A stretch of DNA of 64,000 bases, taken from NCBI GenBank assembly GCA_947459425.1, contig CANHDJ010000015.1, positions 1-64,000 of the forward strand, in the 5' to 3' direction. The first letter of the stretch is position 1, and each line of letters starts with the position of its first letter. This document shows, piece by piece, positions 47,067-56,978 of the stretch. The DNA comes from Ignavibacteria bacterium. Its GTDB lineage: Bacteria > Bacteroidota > Ignavibacteria > Kapaibacteriales > UBA4661. The notes under the pieces were generated by a model that did no database searches, was not told where the DNA came from, and worked only from the letters and a program-made list of their open reading frames with translations. The position numbers were made by a program, and so were the translations under genes.

Positions 47067-48965
47067 CTACTCCAAATAGGTATAGCCGTATAAACCGGAA
47101 CGATACATTGCCAAAAACTCTTTGCCTTGCGCGAGCGTAATTTTGGATTCTTTGACGGACGTGCTGACCCATTTTTCCATCGTGCGGACGAGTTCTTTAG
47201 GGTTGAACTGTACATATTCCAACACGTCGGCAACGGTCTCGCCTTCGATAATTTGTTCCACTTCAAATTCGCCTTTTTTGTTAATCGCTATGTGAACGGC
47301 ATTTGTATCGCCGAAAAGATTGTGCAAATCGCCCAAAATTTCCTGATATGCACCGACAAGAAAAACTGCAATGTAGTACGGATCATCTTCTTTCAAGGGA
47401 TGCACCGGCAGAAACGAAGGGTAGTCGTACATACCGATATATTTCTCAATTTTGCCGTCGGAATCGCAGGTTACGTCTTGAAGTGTTGCCTCTTGTGTGG
47501 GGCGCTCATTCAGGCGATGAATGGGCATAATCGGGAAAAGTTGGTCAATAGCCCATGCATCGGGGAGCGATTGGAAAAGCGAGAAATTGCAGAAATACTT
47601 GTCGGCAAGGACTTTTTGCAGTTGGTCAAATTCGTCAGGGACATTTTTCATTTTCGTAGAAATTTTACGCACCGCACGGGCAATCGTCCAGAAGAGTTTT
47701 TCCGATTTTGCGCGTGTCGGCAAATCCAAAATTCCCAGCGAGAAAAGATTCAGCGCTTCTTCCTTGAGCTGTTGAGCATCGTGCCAGCTTTCGCCAACGT
47801 TGCGCGGGGCGATGTTTTTGTAAATCGAAAACATATCCTGCACGATTTGGTGGTCTTCAGCCGCAACTTTGTCTTTTTCATCATTCCAATTTGGGAGGCT
47901 TGTGGCTTCCAAAACATTCAGTACCAGCACGGAATGGTGTGCCGTCAGCGCTCGCCCTGATTCGGTGATAAGATTTGGGTGCGGGAGCGCGTATTTTTTA
48001 CACGCCTCGCACAGCATATAGACCGCATCATCGGCGTATTCTTGCATCGAATAATTCATGCTGTTCGATGCCATAGACGACGACCCGTCATAGTCCACGC
48101 CCAAGCCGCCGCCAATATCCACAAATTGAATATTGCATCCAAGTTGGCGTATCTGGACGTAAAAGTGCGATACTTCGCGCAAACCAGCTTTAATGCGGCG
48201 GATATTGGTGATTTGGCTGCCGAGATGGAAATGAATCATATTCACGCAATCCAGCAAGTTATTCTCGCGGGCAAACTCAATCGCTTCCAGTAATTCCGAG
48301 GCGTTCAAGCCAAATTTACTTTGGTCGCCGCCTGATTCCTCCCACTTGCCACTGCCGGAATTAGTGAGTTTAATGCGAATACCAATGTTCGGGCGAACAT
48401 TATTACGCTCTGCAACGGTTTTAATCAACTTTAATTCATTCAGCTTTTCCACGACAAGAAAAATTTCTTTGCCCATTTTCTGCGCTAAAAGAGCAAGTTC
48501 GATAAATTCTTCGTCTTTGTAGCCGTTGCAAACAATGATACTATCGGGATTGTCCATAATTGCCAAAACCGCCTGTAACTCAGGTTTGGAGCCGGCTTCC
48601 AGCCCGATATTAAATTCGCGTCCGTAGCGAACAATTTCCTCGACGACGTGTTTTTGTTGATTAACCTTGATAGGATAAACACCAAAATAGCGCCCTTCAA
48701 ATCCATATTCTTGGGCGGCAGTTTTGAAGCACTGGGAAATCTGCCCAATGCGGTCGCCGATAATGTCGGAGAAGCGCACCAGAATTGGTAGCGCAAGGTC
48801 TTTCAAAATAAGGTCGTCAACCAATTCTTTCAGGTCAACAGCCGGACCTTCGGTGCGGCGAGGGCTAACGGTGATGCTACCCTGTTCATTGATGCCGAAA
48901 TATCCGGCACCCCAACCGCTCATATTATAAAGTTCGTAGGAATCGTCAGTGGACCAAGCTCTCAT
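47067..48965 (-). CDS. speA: Biosynthetic arginine decarboxylase
   Basis: 632 aa, full length for SpeA. PLP lysine in YFGVYPIKVNQQKHVV (Lys of PIKVNQ), then GLEAGSKPEL, HFHLGSQI, the glycine-rich phosphate site DIGGGLGVDYDGS, SESGRA-like ITESGRALTAHH, and the C-terminal domain. It is a fold-III decarboxylase that turns arginine into agmatine, the first step of putrescine/spermidine synthesis in organisms without ornithine decarboxylase. Agmatine-processing genes are not adjacent. A strong terminator follows. Confidence 0.95.
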   Translation of the reverse strand: MRAWSTDDSYELYNMSGWGAGYFGINEQGSITVSPRRTEGPAVDLKELVDDLILKDLALPILVRFSDIIGDRIGQISQCFKTAAQEYGFEGRYFGVYPIKVNQQKHVVEEIVRYGREFNIGLEAGSKPELQAVLAIMDNPDSIIVCNGYKDEEFIELALLAQKMGKEIFLVVEKLNELKLIKTVAERNNVRPNIGIRIKLTNSGSGKWEESGGDQSKFGLNASELLEAIEFARENNLLDCVNMIHFHLGSQITNIRRIKAGLREVSHFYVQIRQLGCNIQFVDIGGGLGVDYDGSSSMASNSMNYSMQEYADDAVYMLCEACKKYALPHPNLITESGRALTAHHSVLVLNVLEATSLPNWNDEKDKVAAEDHQIVQDMFSIYKNIAPRNVGESWHDAQQLKEEALNLFSLGILDLPTRAKSEKLFWTIARAVRKISTKMKNVPDEFDQLQKVLADKYFCNFSLFQSLPDAWAIDQLFPIMPIHRLNERPTQEATLQDVTCDSDGKIEKYIGMYDYPSFLPVHPLKEDDPYYIAVFLVGAYQEILGDLHNLFGDTNAVHIAINKKGEFEVEQIIEGETVADVLEYVQFNPKELVRTMEKWVSTSVKESKITLAQGKEFLAMYRSGLYGYTYLE

Positions 48966-49177
48966 GGTGGAATGTGATTACGAATGAGGAATGTAGAATT
49001 ACGCTTGAAGGCAGTGCAAAAATAGTCAGATTCTCCTAACTTTCGCAGAGTTTTACGCGAATTGATTTCGCTTTTGACGAGTATTTTGATAATTTTACAT
49101 TTCTTGGGTGTTTAACCCTTCAAGACGGCTTTTTTCTGCGCAACCCCGTCCCCGCGCCTTCCCTCAATGTCAGTATC

Positions 49178-49723
49178 ATGAAAACAGCGCCTTTTGTAGC
49201 CTTACCGATTATTCAGCCCCGCACTGCCATATCTTCTGCATCAAGCAATGAAGCGGCTCTTGATGTTGTACCCGATGCGGTGCGCCTTAAAGAGCAGTTT
49301 GCAGAGTTTTTGCGGGAAAAAAAATACCGCAACACACAAGAGCGCTATTTGGTGCTTGATGGAATTATTGAATTTGACGAACATTTTAGCGCCGATGAAC
49401 TCTACTTGGCTCTCCGAACGAAAAATGTGCAGGTTTCCCGTGCGACGGTCTATTCTACTCTGGATTTACTGACCCGTTGCAACATCCTTGTCAAACACCG
49501 TTTCCAAGGCGATAGCGCCCGTTTTGAACTTGCCGACAAGATGCCAAACCATGACCACCTTATCTGCACGGAATGTGGGCATATCGTTGAATTTCAAGAA
49601 GATACCTTGAACGAAATTCAAGACCGCATCGCTGCTAAAAACGGTTTCAAACCCCTCAAACACTCACTTCAGATTTTTGCTGTGTGCCAAGATTCGCGGA
49701 ATTGTGAGCATAATCGCTCGTAG
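49178..49723 (+). CDS. Fur-family transcriptional regulator
   Basis: 181 aa. Residues 1-40 are an N-terminal extension. The winged helix (about 45-115) includes RNTQERYLVLDGI, FSADELYLALR and VSRATVYSTLDLL. The metal-binding domain has HDHLICTECGHIVEF (structural C-x2-C) and a C-terminal CQDSRNCEH pair with C-x5-C spacing. It could be Fur, PerR or Zur; the sequence does not decide. It converges with the TPR lipoprotein gene five bases away. Confidence 0.9.
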   Translation: MKTAPFVALPIIQPRTAISSASSNEAALDVVPDAVRLKEQFAEFLREKKYRNTQERYLVLDGIIEFDEHFSADELYLALRTKNVQVSRATVYSTLDLLTRCNILVKHRFQGDSARFELADKMPNHDHLICTECGHIVEFQEDTLNEIQDRIAAKNGFKPLKHSLQIFAVCQDSRNCEHNRS

Positions 49724-49728
49724 GCAAT

Positions 49729-51786
49729 CTATTTCCTCCGCCGCATTGGTGCTTCGCTTTGGAGTGTCGCATTCGTCGTCGAAATTATCGTATTGCCAGT
49801 TGTTGCTTGGAGTGTTGCCATTGTTGAATTGATAGTAGCGGGCAGTTTAGGCAAGGATTTTAGCGAGTCTTGTAATCTCTGCTCCGCCAAAAGCGCATCC
49901 AAACTGGGCTTTATTTCGGTCGAAAATGGTGATGCAGGATATTTCTCCACAAGGCGCTGATACCAATAGACCGCACTGTCGCGCTTGCCCAATTCCCGCT
50001 CATAGAGCCACCCTTGGGCATAATGCGCACGGGGCGCATACTTAGAATCACCGTAACGCTGGGCAACAAGATTATATTTTTGCAATGCTCTCGCGTATTG
50101 CTTGATTTGGCGGAAACGATCGGCAGATTGCATCACATCGGCAAGCGAATCTGTCAAAAATTGTTCGGTCAAGCCCAAGCGAATACGCGCATCTACGCCC
50201 TGTTGCGTCTGAGGATAGCGCCGAACGATAACGTTCAAGAGCGAGTCCGATACGTGTTTTCGGACGGCTTCGGCGGAATCCGCTTTGGGATCAGGCTTTG
50301 CCGTTGCCGTGTTGCGGCGCTCTAAGCCAGCAATGGCGGCTTCTGCATAGAGATACCGTGCGCGGTTTGTGTCTCCCTCTGGGCAAATAGCTGCTGCCGC
50401 CCTATAATACTTGTTTGCCGAGTCCGCAACGCCCAAACGCTCGTGAATACGCCCCAAACGGTACAGCGTGAATGCCGCTTTGCGCCTTGCGCTGTCTTGT
50501 GCCGGAAGATTATACGCTGCCGTATCCGATTTCAAAAGCCCGTAAAATTTGATATTATTTGCCGCTTCCGGCACTTGTACTTTCCAATCTGTCAGCAATC
50601 GTGCATAGAGCGACGCATAGAAATAGGACGGCGTTGTTTCAATCAGCGACCGCGTGAAAATAGACTGTGCGCCGTCGTAACCCTGCCGTTTGAAAATATC
50701 AAGTGCTTGCCGATACCGCGCCGTTGCTGGTGCTTCTTTGAATTTTAGCGTGTCGGCAAGAGCGAAAATACTGTCTATTCCGGGGCGATTGCTGAGGCGC
50801 AAAAAGGTGATGTATTCGCTATACGCAAAAGAGCGCCATTCCGCATAGTTCCGATTGGCAAAGACTTGGTTAAAAGCGCGTTGCGCCTCGTCGAAACGCC
50901 GAAGTTGTGTGAGCGCGGCGGCGCGGTAGAGTTCGGCTTCAAAGCGTGTCAGTGCATCGGGCGAGAAGTCCAACACTTTGGTAAATTCCTTCACCGCATC
51001 GCCAAACTGCCGTTTGCGGTAATAGAGCAGCCCAATTTCCGATTGCCAGCGCGATTGTTGAGCACGGTCGTCCGCCTGAGTAATGGCGCGGCGATAGGGC
51101 TTGACCGCTTCTTCCAAATTGTTAAAGTGCAATGCTAATTCCGCCTGAATCCGAAATGCCTCCGAAAGCGCGTCGTACCTGTGCTGTCCCCAAGCAATAT
51201 CAATCGCTCTCAAGAGTGCTTTTTCTGCTTGAGAAAATTTTGTTTGCATTAGCAGCGTTTTTGCTATCAGCAAATGCGCATCCGGCGAAAGCTGGCTGTA
51301 GGGGTAATTATCCATCAGTTCTTGGCATTTCATCTGGGAGTTATGCCATTCACTGCGGTAAAAATATGCCTTCGCCATGAGAAAAAGCGTCTGATCAATG
51401 AGGTCGGACTGTGCGTGGCGAACCAGTAATTTCGAGCCTTTTATGAGCACCGAATCAACCCACACACGCGCTCTATCCAGCTTTTCCGGCTTCACAACAA
51501 GCGATTTGATGAACTGCGGTACTTCGCGGTCGTCTGGCTTGTCGTCGGCAATCGTTGGTTCGTCAATGACGATAATACGCGGCACGGTGCGGTTCTGCTC
51601 ATCGAAGAGAAAAAATTCATCTTCGCTGTCGAGCATAAGGCGGTTTGCGTTATAGTACGTGTTGAAATATGCCAACCCGTTTGTAATAGGCTTCGGGAGA
51701 GTCTTACAGGACGTGCAGAGGAGCGTGACGGCGGCAATAATCGCTATTGCCGAAACACAGTATTTTTTATGAAATGTGCGCACCAT
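49729..51786 (-). CDS. TPR-repeat lipoprotein, possibly PorW/SprE-like
   Basis: 685 aa from the ATG at 51786. Lipoprotein signal ending LCTSC. The mature protein begins with NGLAYFNTYYNANRLM, a pattern that recalls the start of Bacteroidota TPR lipoproteins PorW/SprE linked to type IX secretion, followed by about ten or more TPR-like repeats to residue 640 and a Ser/Thr-rich tail. The link to type IX secretion is attractive because substrates with its sorting domain lie 4-9 kb away, but the match is by layout only. Confidence 0.7.
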   Translation of the reverse strand: MVRTFHKKYCVSAIAIIAAVTLLCTSCKTLPKPITNGLAYFNTYYNANRLMLDSEDEFFLFDEQNRTVPRIIVIDEPTIADDKPDDREVPQFIKSLVVKPEKLDRARVWVDSVLIKGSKLLVRHAQSDLIDQTLFLMAKAYFYRSEWHNSQMKCQELMDNYPYSQLSPDAHLLIAKTLLMQTKFSQAEKALLRAIDIAWGQHRYDALSEAFRIQAELALHFNNLEEAVKPYRRAITQADDRAQQSRWQSEIGLLYYRKRQFGDAVKEFTKVLDFSPDALTRFEAELYRAAALTQLRRFDEAQRAFNQVFANRNYAEWRSFAYSEYITFLRLSNRPGIDSIFALADTLKFKEAPATARYRQALDIFKRQGYDGAQSIFTRSLIETTPSYFYASLYARLLTDWKVQVPEAANNIKFYGLLKSDTAAYNLPAQDSARRKAAFTLYRLGRIHERLGVADSANKYYRAAAAICPEGDTNRARYLYAEAAIAGLERRNTATAKPDPKADSAEAVRKHVSDSLLNVIVRRYPQTQQGVDARIRLGLTEQFLTDSLADVMQSADRFRQIKQYARALQKYNLVAQRYGDSKYAPRAHYAQGWLYERELGKRDSAVYWYQRLVEKYPASPFSTEIKPSLDALLAEQRLQDSLKSLPKLPATINSTMATLQATTGNTIISTTNATLQSEAPMRRRK

Positions 51787-51946
51787 GAAAGAATACATCA
51801 AAATTGGACAAAAGGGCTTGTTGCGGCATTAACCGACTGCTTTTGACAAAAAGCAATGTTCGTGCCAAATGCGCCCGAAATGGTTACTTGCAAGGTGTAC
51901 GCTGTGTTTCAGAATAATAGCTTTGTGATTGTTGGGGAAACATTAT

Positions 51947-52079
51947 ATTCCCCTTTTTGGAACAAAGAGGGGTGTCCAAGCGATAGCGAGGACGGGGGTG
52001 TTTCTGCGTTATCACGAGATGCTACCCCGTCAGTCTGCACTGCGCTTGACTGCCACCCCTTCACAAAGCGAAGGGGAAT
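51947..52079. repeat. Palindromic MITE/REP-like element
   Basis: Within the 490-bp gap before polA a 133-bp element is bounded by ATTCCCCTT (51947-51955) and AAGGGGAAT (52071-52079). Inside, the left half AGGGGTG-TCC-AAGCG resembles the reverse complement of the right half AGGGGTGGCAGTCAAGCG, so the whole can fold into a branched hairpin. There is no ORF. The rest of the gap shows nothing more. One copy is visible in the window. Confidence 0.6.
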
Positions 52080-52276
52080 TGGGAAAAGCATAGCTTTAGC
52101 AGTTGCAACGCCAACACCAAAATACGGAATTTCTGTACCAATACGAAGATTTGGCGAGTCTCTGAACCATATTTTTTGGCGCTTGTGTATTGACCACAAG
52201 CGTTGTATTTTGGCGTGGAATGCGCTTAAAACCGCTCTTGTCGGATAATTTCCCATCCTTGTTTTCCTGTACCCTT

Positions 52277-55159
52277 ATGAAATTTTTTCTTGTTGATGCC
52301 ATGTCGCTCGTTTTTCGCGCATACCACGCTATGGCGAAAATGGGCTTGCAAGCGCCGAATGGCGAACTTACTGGGGCGGTTTATGGCTTTGCCAATATTC
52401 TGGCAACAGTCTTGAACAAAGAAAAGCCTGAATATATCGGCATTGCGTTCGATACGCCCACTCCCACCTTTCGGCATGAACTCTACGACCGCTACAAGGC
52501 GCATCGTCCCGAATTCCCGCAAGAACTCGTGCCGCAGCTTGCCCGCATCAAAGAAATGATAACGTTGCTGAATATTCCTCAAGTCGAGATGCCTGGCTAT
52601 GAAGCCGATGATGTTGTCGGCACATTCACAAAGCGCTTCAGTGCTGCCGGAAACGTGGATATTTACTGCCTGACGAGCGACAAAGATTATTGCCAATTAG
52701 TGAATGACCACGTAAAACTCTTTCGTCCGGGCTTTTCTTTGGGCGAATACGAGGTAATGGATATTGCCGGAGTGCATAAAAAATTTGGTGTTGCTCCGGC
52801 ACAAGTAATTGATGTATTGGCGCTTATTGGTGATGCTTCGGATAATGTGCCGGGCGTAAAAGGCATCGGCGAAAAAACCGCGATACCGCTTATTCAAGAG
52901 TACGGCACACTGGAAAATGTGTATGACCATCTGCCCGCTATCAAAGATTCCGTCCGCAAAAAATTGGAAGCAGACCGCGAGATGGCGTTTCTCTCCAAAG
53001 AACTTGTCACGATTCACACCGAAGTCCCCGTTGCCCACACGCTGGAGGACTTTATCCGCAAAGAACCAAACGCCGAGGCGCTCAAAGAATTTTTCCTCTC
53101 ATTGGGTTTTCGCACGATTGTTGGGAAATTTCTTGTCGGAAGCCCACCAGACCTTGCTTCTGGTAAATCGGCTTCCGAGGCTGATGCACCCCAAGTATCC
53201 TCAACACCGCTTCAAACCTTAAAAGACATCCCCCACGAGTACATCACCGCCGATACGCCGGAGAAAATCTTTGCAATGGCAAAGGAACTGGAAAGCGCAC
53301 CAATGCTTGCATTTGATACGGAAACCGATGGTTTGGATGCAATGGCGTGTAATCTGGTCGGGTTATCATTCTGCGGTCAGGAAGGACGTGCTTTTTATGT
53401 CCCGATGGTAGCATTTGCCGACGTTCCTCCGCCGGAATCCGAGCAAACATCGGAGCAAAGCAGCGTTCAGGGCAGCGTTCAGGGCAGCGTTCAAACAGAC
53501 TTATTCTCTATGCCGGAGAAGCCGCATAAAAAGGCGCTTTCCACAGAATGGCTCTTCCCTGCGGCATTTGCGCCCATCAAGCAGCTTCTTGAAAATTTGA
53601 ATGTGCCAAAGTGTGGTCAAAATGCAAAATTCGATGCTCTTATTTTGCGGCGTTATGGCGTGGAAGTCGCTCCTATCGGCTTTGATACGATGTTGGCAAG
53701 CTATGTTCTCAATTCCGATATGCAGCACGGAATGGACGCATTAGCGCAAAAATGGCTTGGATACGCGCCAATTCCCATTTCGGCGCTTATCGGCGAGAAG
53801 AAAAAAGATCAAATTTCGATGGCAAACGTCGCTGTGGAGCGGGTTTCCGAGTATGCCGCCGAAGATGCCGATGTTACCTTGCGTCTCTACAACAAATTGC
53901 GCGAACAGCTTGAAGAGCAGCATTTACGAGACTTTGCGACGACCGTAGAATTTCCGATGATAGAGGCGCTGACGGAAATGGAGTTCAACGGTATTGCCAT
54001 TGACACGGCTGCTCTTGGCAGTATTTCCACGATGATTCGCACGGAAACCGAAAAGCTCAAAAGCCAGATTTGGAGCGATGCAGGGGAAGAATTTAACGTG
54101 GATTCGCCGAAGCAACTAGGGGAAATCCTGTTTGAAAAAATGAAGATTCCGCCCGTTAAAAAGACCAAAACAGGCTTCAGCACGGATTCATCGGTGTTGG
54201 ACGAGCTTTCCGCCGAACATCCAATAGCAGAGCGGGTGTTGGAATATAGGCAACTCGCAAAACTCCAATCTACCTACGTCGAAGCGCTTCCGCGCCTTGT
54301 CAAGCCGCACACGGGGCGCATCCACACCACATACAATCCCACCGTGACCAGTACGGGGCGCTTGTCTTCGACCGACCCGAATTTGCAGAATATTCCTATT
54401 CGCACCGAACTTGGGCGAGAAATTCGCAAAGCATTTATCGCAGACACGAGCAAAAACCCTGAAACGGTGCTGCTTTCGGCGGATTATTCGCAAATTGAAT
54501 TGCGCATTATGGCGCATATTTGCAAAGACGAAACTCTCGTCAGCGCATTCCAGCACGGCTTGGACGTACACGCAGCAACGGCTTCGGTGCTGTTTAATGT
54601 TGATGTGGCAAATGTTGACCGCGATATGCGGCGTATTGCCAAAACGGTCAATTTTGGGGTGATGTACGGGCAGGGCGCATTCGGGCTGGCGCAACAATTA
54701 AAAATCTCTCGCACCGAAGGCAAATCTATTATTGATAACTACTTCGCAAAGTATCCGCGTATCAAGGAGTACATTGATTCCACTATCGAAACCACGCGCA
54801 AAAACGGCTTCGCCACGACTCTTCTGGGGCGACGCAAGTATTATCCGGGCATCAACAGTCCAAACCGCGCAGACCGCACGGCATCGGAACGCGCCGCTAT
54901 CAATATGCCCATCCAAGGCACGGCAGCCGAGATAATGAAACTCGCCATGACGGCGGTGTACAAAGAAATGAAGCGTCGGGCGATGCAATCCCGAATGCTC
55001 TTGCAAATTCACGATGAATTAGTCTTCGAGATGCACCCAAGCGAATCGGAAACACTGCCAAAACTTGTGAGAACCTGCATGGAAGGCGCACTGTCACTTG
55101 GTGATGTTCCGGTTTTGGTGGAAATGGGAACGGGAAAAAATTGGGCGGAAGCGCATTAA
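52277..55159 (+). CDS. polA: DNA polymerase I
   Basis: 960 aa from the ATG at 52277. The 5'-3' exonuclease domain (1-290) has YEADDVVGT, LTSDKDYCQL and GDASDNVPGVKGIGEKTA. The 3'-5' proofreading domain (about 350-570) keeps FDTETDGLD, so its D-x-E site is intact. Between its first strands lies a low-complexity insert with three copies of a GSVQ unit. The polymerase domain (about 590-960) has DYSQIELR, NFGVMYGQG and QIHDELVFE. It fills gaps in repair and lagging-strand synthesis. Confidence 0.96.
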   Translation: MKFFLVDAMSLVFRAYHAMAKMGLQAPNGELTGAVYGFANILATVLNKEKPEYIGIAFDTPTPTFRHELYDRYKAHRPEFPQELVPQLARIKEMITLLNIPQVEMPGYEADDVVGTFTKRFSAAGNVDIYCLTSDKDYCQLVNDHVKLFRPGFSLGEYEVMDIAGVHKKFGVAPAQVIDVLALIGDASDNVPGVKGIGEKTAIPLIQEYGTLENVYDHLPAIKDSVRKKLEADREMAFLSKELVTIHTEVPVAHTLEDFIRKEPNAEALKEFFLSLGFRTIVGKFLVGSPPDLASGKSASEADAPQVSSTPLQTLKDIPHEYITADTPEKIFAMAKELESAPMLAFDTETDGLDAMACNLVGLSFCGQEGRAFYVPMVAFADVPPPESEQTSEQSSVQGSVQGSVQTDLFSMPEKPHKKALSTEWLFPAAFAPIKQLLENLNVPKCGQNAKFDALILRRYGVEVAPIGFDTMLASYVLNSDMQHGMDALAQKWLGYAPIPISALIGEKKKDQISMANVAVERVSEYAAEDADVTLRLYNKLREQLEEQHLRDFATTVEFPMIEALTEMEFNGIAIDTAALGSISTMIRTETEKLKSQIWSDAGEEFNVDSPKQLGEILFEKMKIPPVKKTKTGFSTDSSVLDELSAEHPIAERVLEYRQLAKLQSTYVEALPRLVKPHTGRIHTTYNPTVTSTGRLSSTDPNLQNIPIRTELGREIRKAFIADTSKNPETVLLSADYSQIELRIMAHICKDETLVSAFQHGLDVHAATASVLFNVDVANVDRDMRRIAKTVNFGVMYGQGAFGLAQQLKISRTEGKSIIDNYFAKYPRIKEYIDSTIETTRKNGFATTLLGRRKYYPGINSPNRADRTASERAAINMPIQGTAAEIMKLAMTAVYKEMKRRAMQSRMLLQIHDELVFEMHPSESETLPKLVRTCMEGALSLGDVPVLVEMGTGKNWAEAH

Positions 55160-55324
55160 ATTGATGGAATATGACCATATACCCGCCTACACAAACCGTG
55201 TGCGGGAATTTTTCCTCAAGTAAATTGCAAAACTTCAAACAGTTTCAATTTCCAAATGGCACGTATTACCCTTGGAAGCAGCATTCCGACAAATGTTGTG
55301 CTGTGGGGCTTGGGAGCAAAAAAA

Positions 55325-56920
55325 TTATCGAATAACCTGTAACGACCGCGAAACCCATTCACCATTCACACCCAAACGAACGTAATACTGACCGCTCGGA
55401 TACGTCCGCACATCCACAGGAACAACGTAGTTGCCTGCGGCTTGCTGCTCCTGAACAAGCGTAGCAAGGCGTGTGCCGAGCAGGGAATAAAGTTCAATTT
55501 GGACGTGTGAGGCTTGCGTGAGGGTGTATTGGATGGTTGTGAAATCGCTGCATGGATTGGGATGGTGCGAAAGTCTGTTATTTACGTTGGTATTTTCCTG
55601 TGAAATACTGGTTGTGATTGCAAGTGGAGTGCGAAAGAGACCACCTGCCGCCGTTCCGACATATAATACCTGTCCTACCCAAATAAATGCGCTGATAGCA
55701 CCAACACTTAAACCCGCAGGAATTCCGTTACTGGCTTGGGTCCAAGTAGAACCATTATTCGTGGAAACAAAAATACGACCACCATTGTTAGTGCAGACTC
55801 CGGCAAAAAGATTTGAATTTCCAAGTGTAAAAAGTATGGTTGGATTTGTTATTGTCCGAAGAGAAGCCCAAGAACTTGCAATGTTACGATTCACTAACAA
55901 ACCACTGGATCCACAAGCAATTCCTGATGTCCCGTCAAAGGAAACCCCAAATATATCGTTTCCTAAAATCACTGGACTCAGAATGCTTCTATTCGTATTT
56001 GCAAATAATTGCCAAGAATTGCCGTTGTCATTGCTTACAAAGTTATCGCGCTGGCTGAAAACGAAGAGCCGCGTACCATCTGAAATAATGGAAATTGCTG
56101 AACGTGCAAACAGATTATTGGAAACATTTTGCCATGTTATACCATTATTAGCAGTACGCAAAATATCACCAGCACTTATAACATATACCCAATCCCGATG
56201 AGTAATGACAGAGGATATCGTTGTAGCTGTACTTGCACTGACCCATGAGTTGCCCAAATCTACACTTGTTAGAAGGTTTCCACGAGCAACTGCAAAAACA
56301 TTAGTGTTATTCGCTGCCATTACTGATATACCAAGGTTCGTTCCGAGACCAGTATTTGCAATGCTCCAGGATGTTCCATTATCAGAACTGCGAAAAATAC
56401 CGCTACCTGTACCAACAAATAATGTATTTCCTTGCGAGGCAAAACTAGTGATGTTTCTATCTCCCAGAGCATTCACTTTTTCCCACTGGATTTGAGCGGG
56501 ATTGATTGCGGATTCAGATTCGGTAACATAGCTTGCCGTCCAACCCGTCGTGCCAACAAACGCATCGGAAGTAAATCGAACAAGTATTGCTCCACCACTC
56601 GAAGTTACGGATGAGGGCAAGGAAGAACCGCTAAATCTTCCAAGAACACGATCACTGATTGTCGAACCGTCATAGATTGTAACAAAATCCACATTTTGCT
56701 CAGTATTGAAGCGCGTAAAAGAAAGCGTAACCCTACGACCTCCTGTAGGCTGAATAAGCCAGCGACAATCTAAGTTATCACCGTACACGTCACCAGAAGC
56801 CCTATCGCTGAACGATCCGGTATTTGCAGTCAGTGATTGAGTGCCAGAGCAGGTTTGACTACGTAATTCAGTTTGAATGAGCATCGTACACAATGCTAGA
56901 AAAAGAACGTATGTTCTCAT
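55325..56920 (-). CDS. Secreted CUB/BNR-repeat protein with type IX sorting domain
   Basis: 531 aa from the ATG at 56920. Signal peptide 1-21. Residues about 25-135 are a CUB-like domain (SGTQSLTANTGSFSDRASG, CRWLIQP, VTIYDG, LVRFTSD). Residues 145-440 are repeats of the BNR/sortilin type, with S-x-D-x-G-x-x-W boxes such as SSDNGTSW, TANNGITW and STNNGSTW. Residues 455-531 are a type A sorting domain: HPNPCSDFTTIQYTL, then ELYSLLGTRLATL and SGQYYVRL. It should be exported through the outer membrane by type IX secretion and attached or released. Its sorting domain is nearly the same as that of the next gene. Confidence 0.85.
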   Translation of the reverse strand: MRTYVLFLALCTMLIQTELRSQTCSGTQSLTANTGSFSDRASGDVYGDNLDCRWLIQPTGGRRVTLSFTRFNTEQNVDFVTIYDGSTISDRVLGRFSGSSLPSSVTSSGGAILVRFTSDAFVGTTGWTASYVTESESAINPAQIQWEKVNALGDRNITSFASQGNTLFVGTGSGIFRSSDNGTSWSIANTGLGTNLGISVMAANNTNVFAVARGNLLTSVDLGNSWVSASTATTISSVITHRDWVYVISAGDILRTANNGITWQNVSNNLFARSAISIISDGTRLFVFSQRDNFVSNDNGNSWQLFANTNRSILSPVILGNDIFGVSFDGTSGIACGSSGLLVNRNIASSWASLRTITNPTILFTLGNSNLFAGVCTNNGGRIFVSTNNGSTWTQASNGIPAGLSVGAISAFIWVGQVLYVGTAAGGLFRTPLAITTSISQENTNVNNRLSHHPNPCSDFTTIQYTLTQASHVQIELYSLLGTRLATLVQEQQAAGNYVVPVDVRTYPSGQYYVRLGVNGEWVSRSLQVIR

Positions 56921-56978
56921 AAGAGAAGTCAATGTTTGAATTGAAAAGGCTTGAATTCAAGGAATTAAAAAGTTTTTG

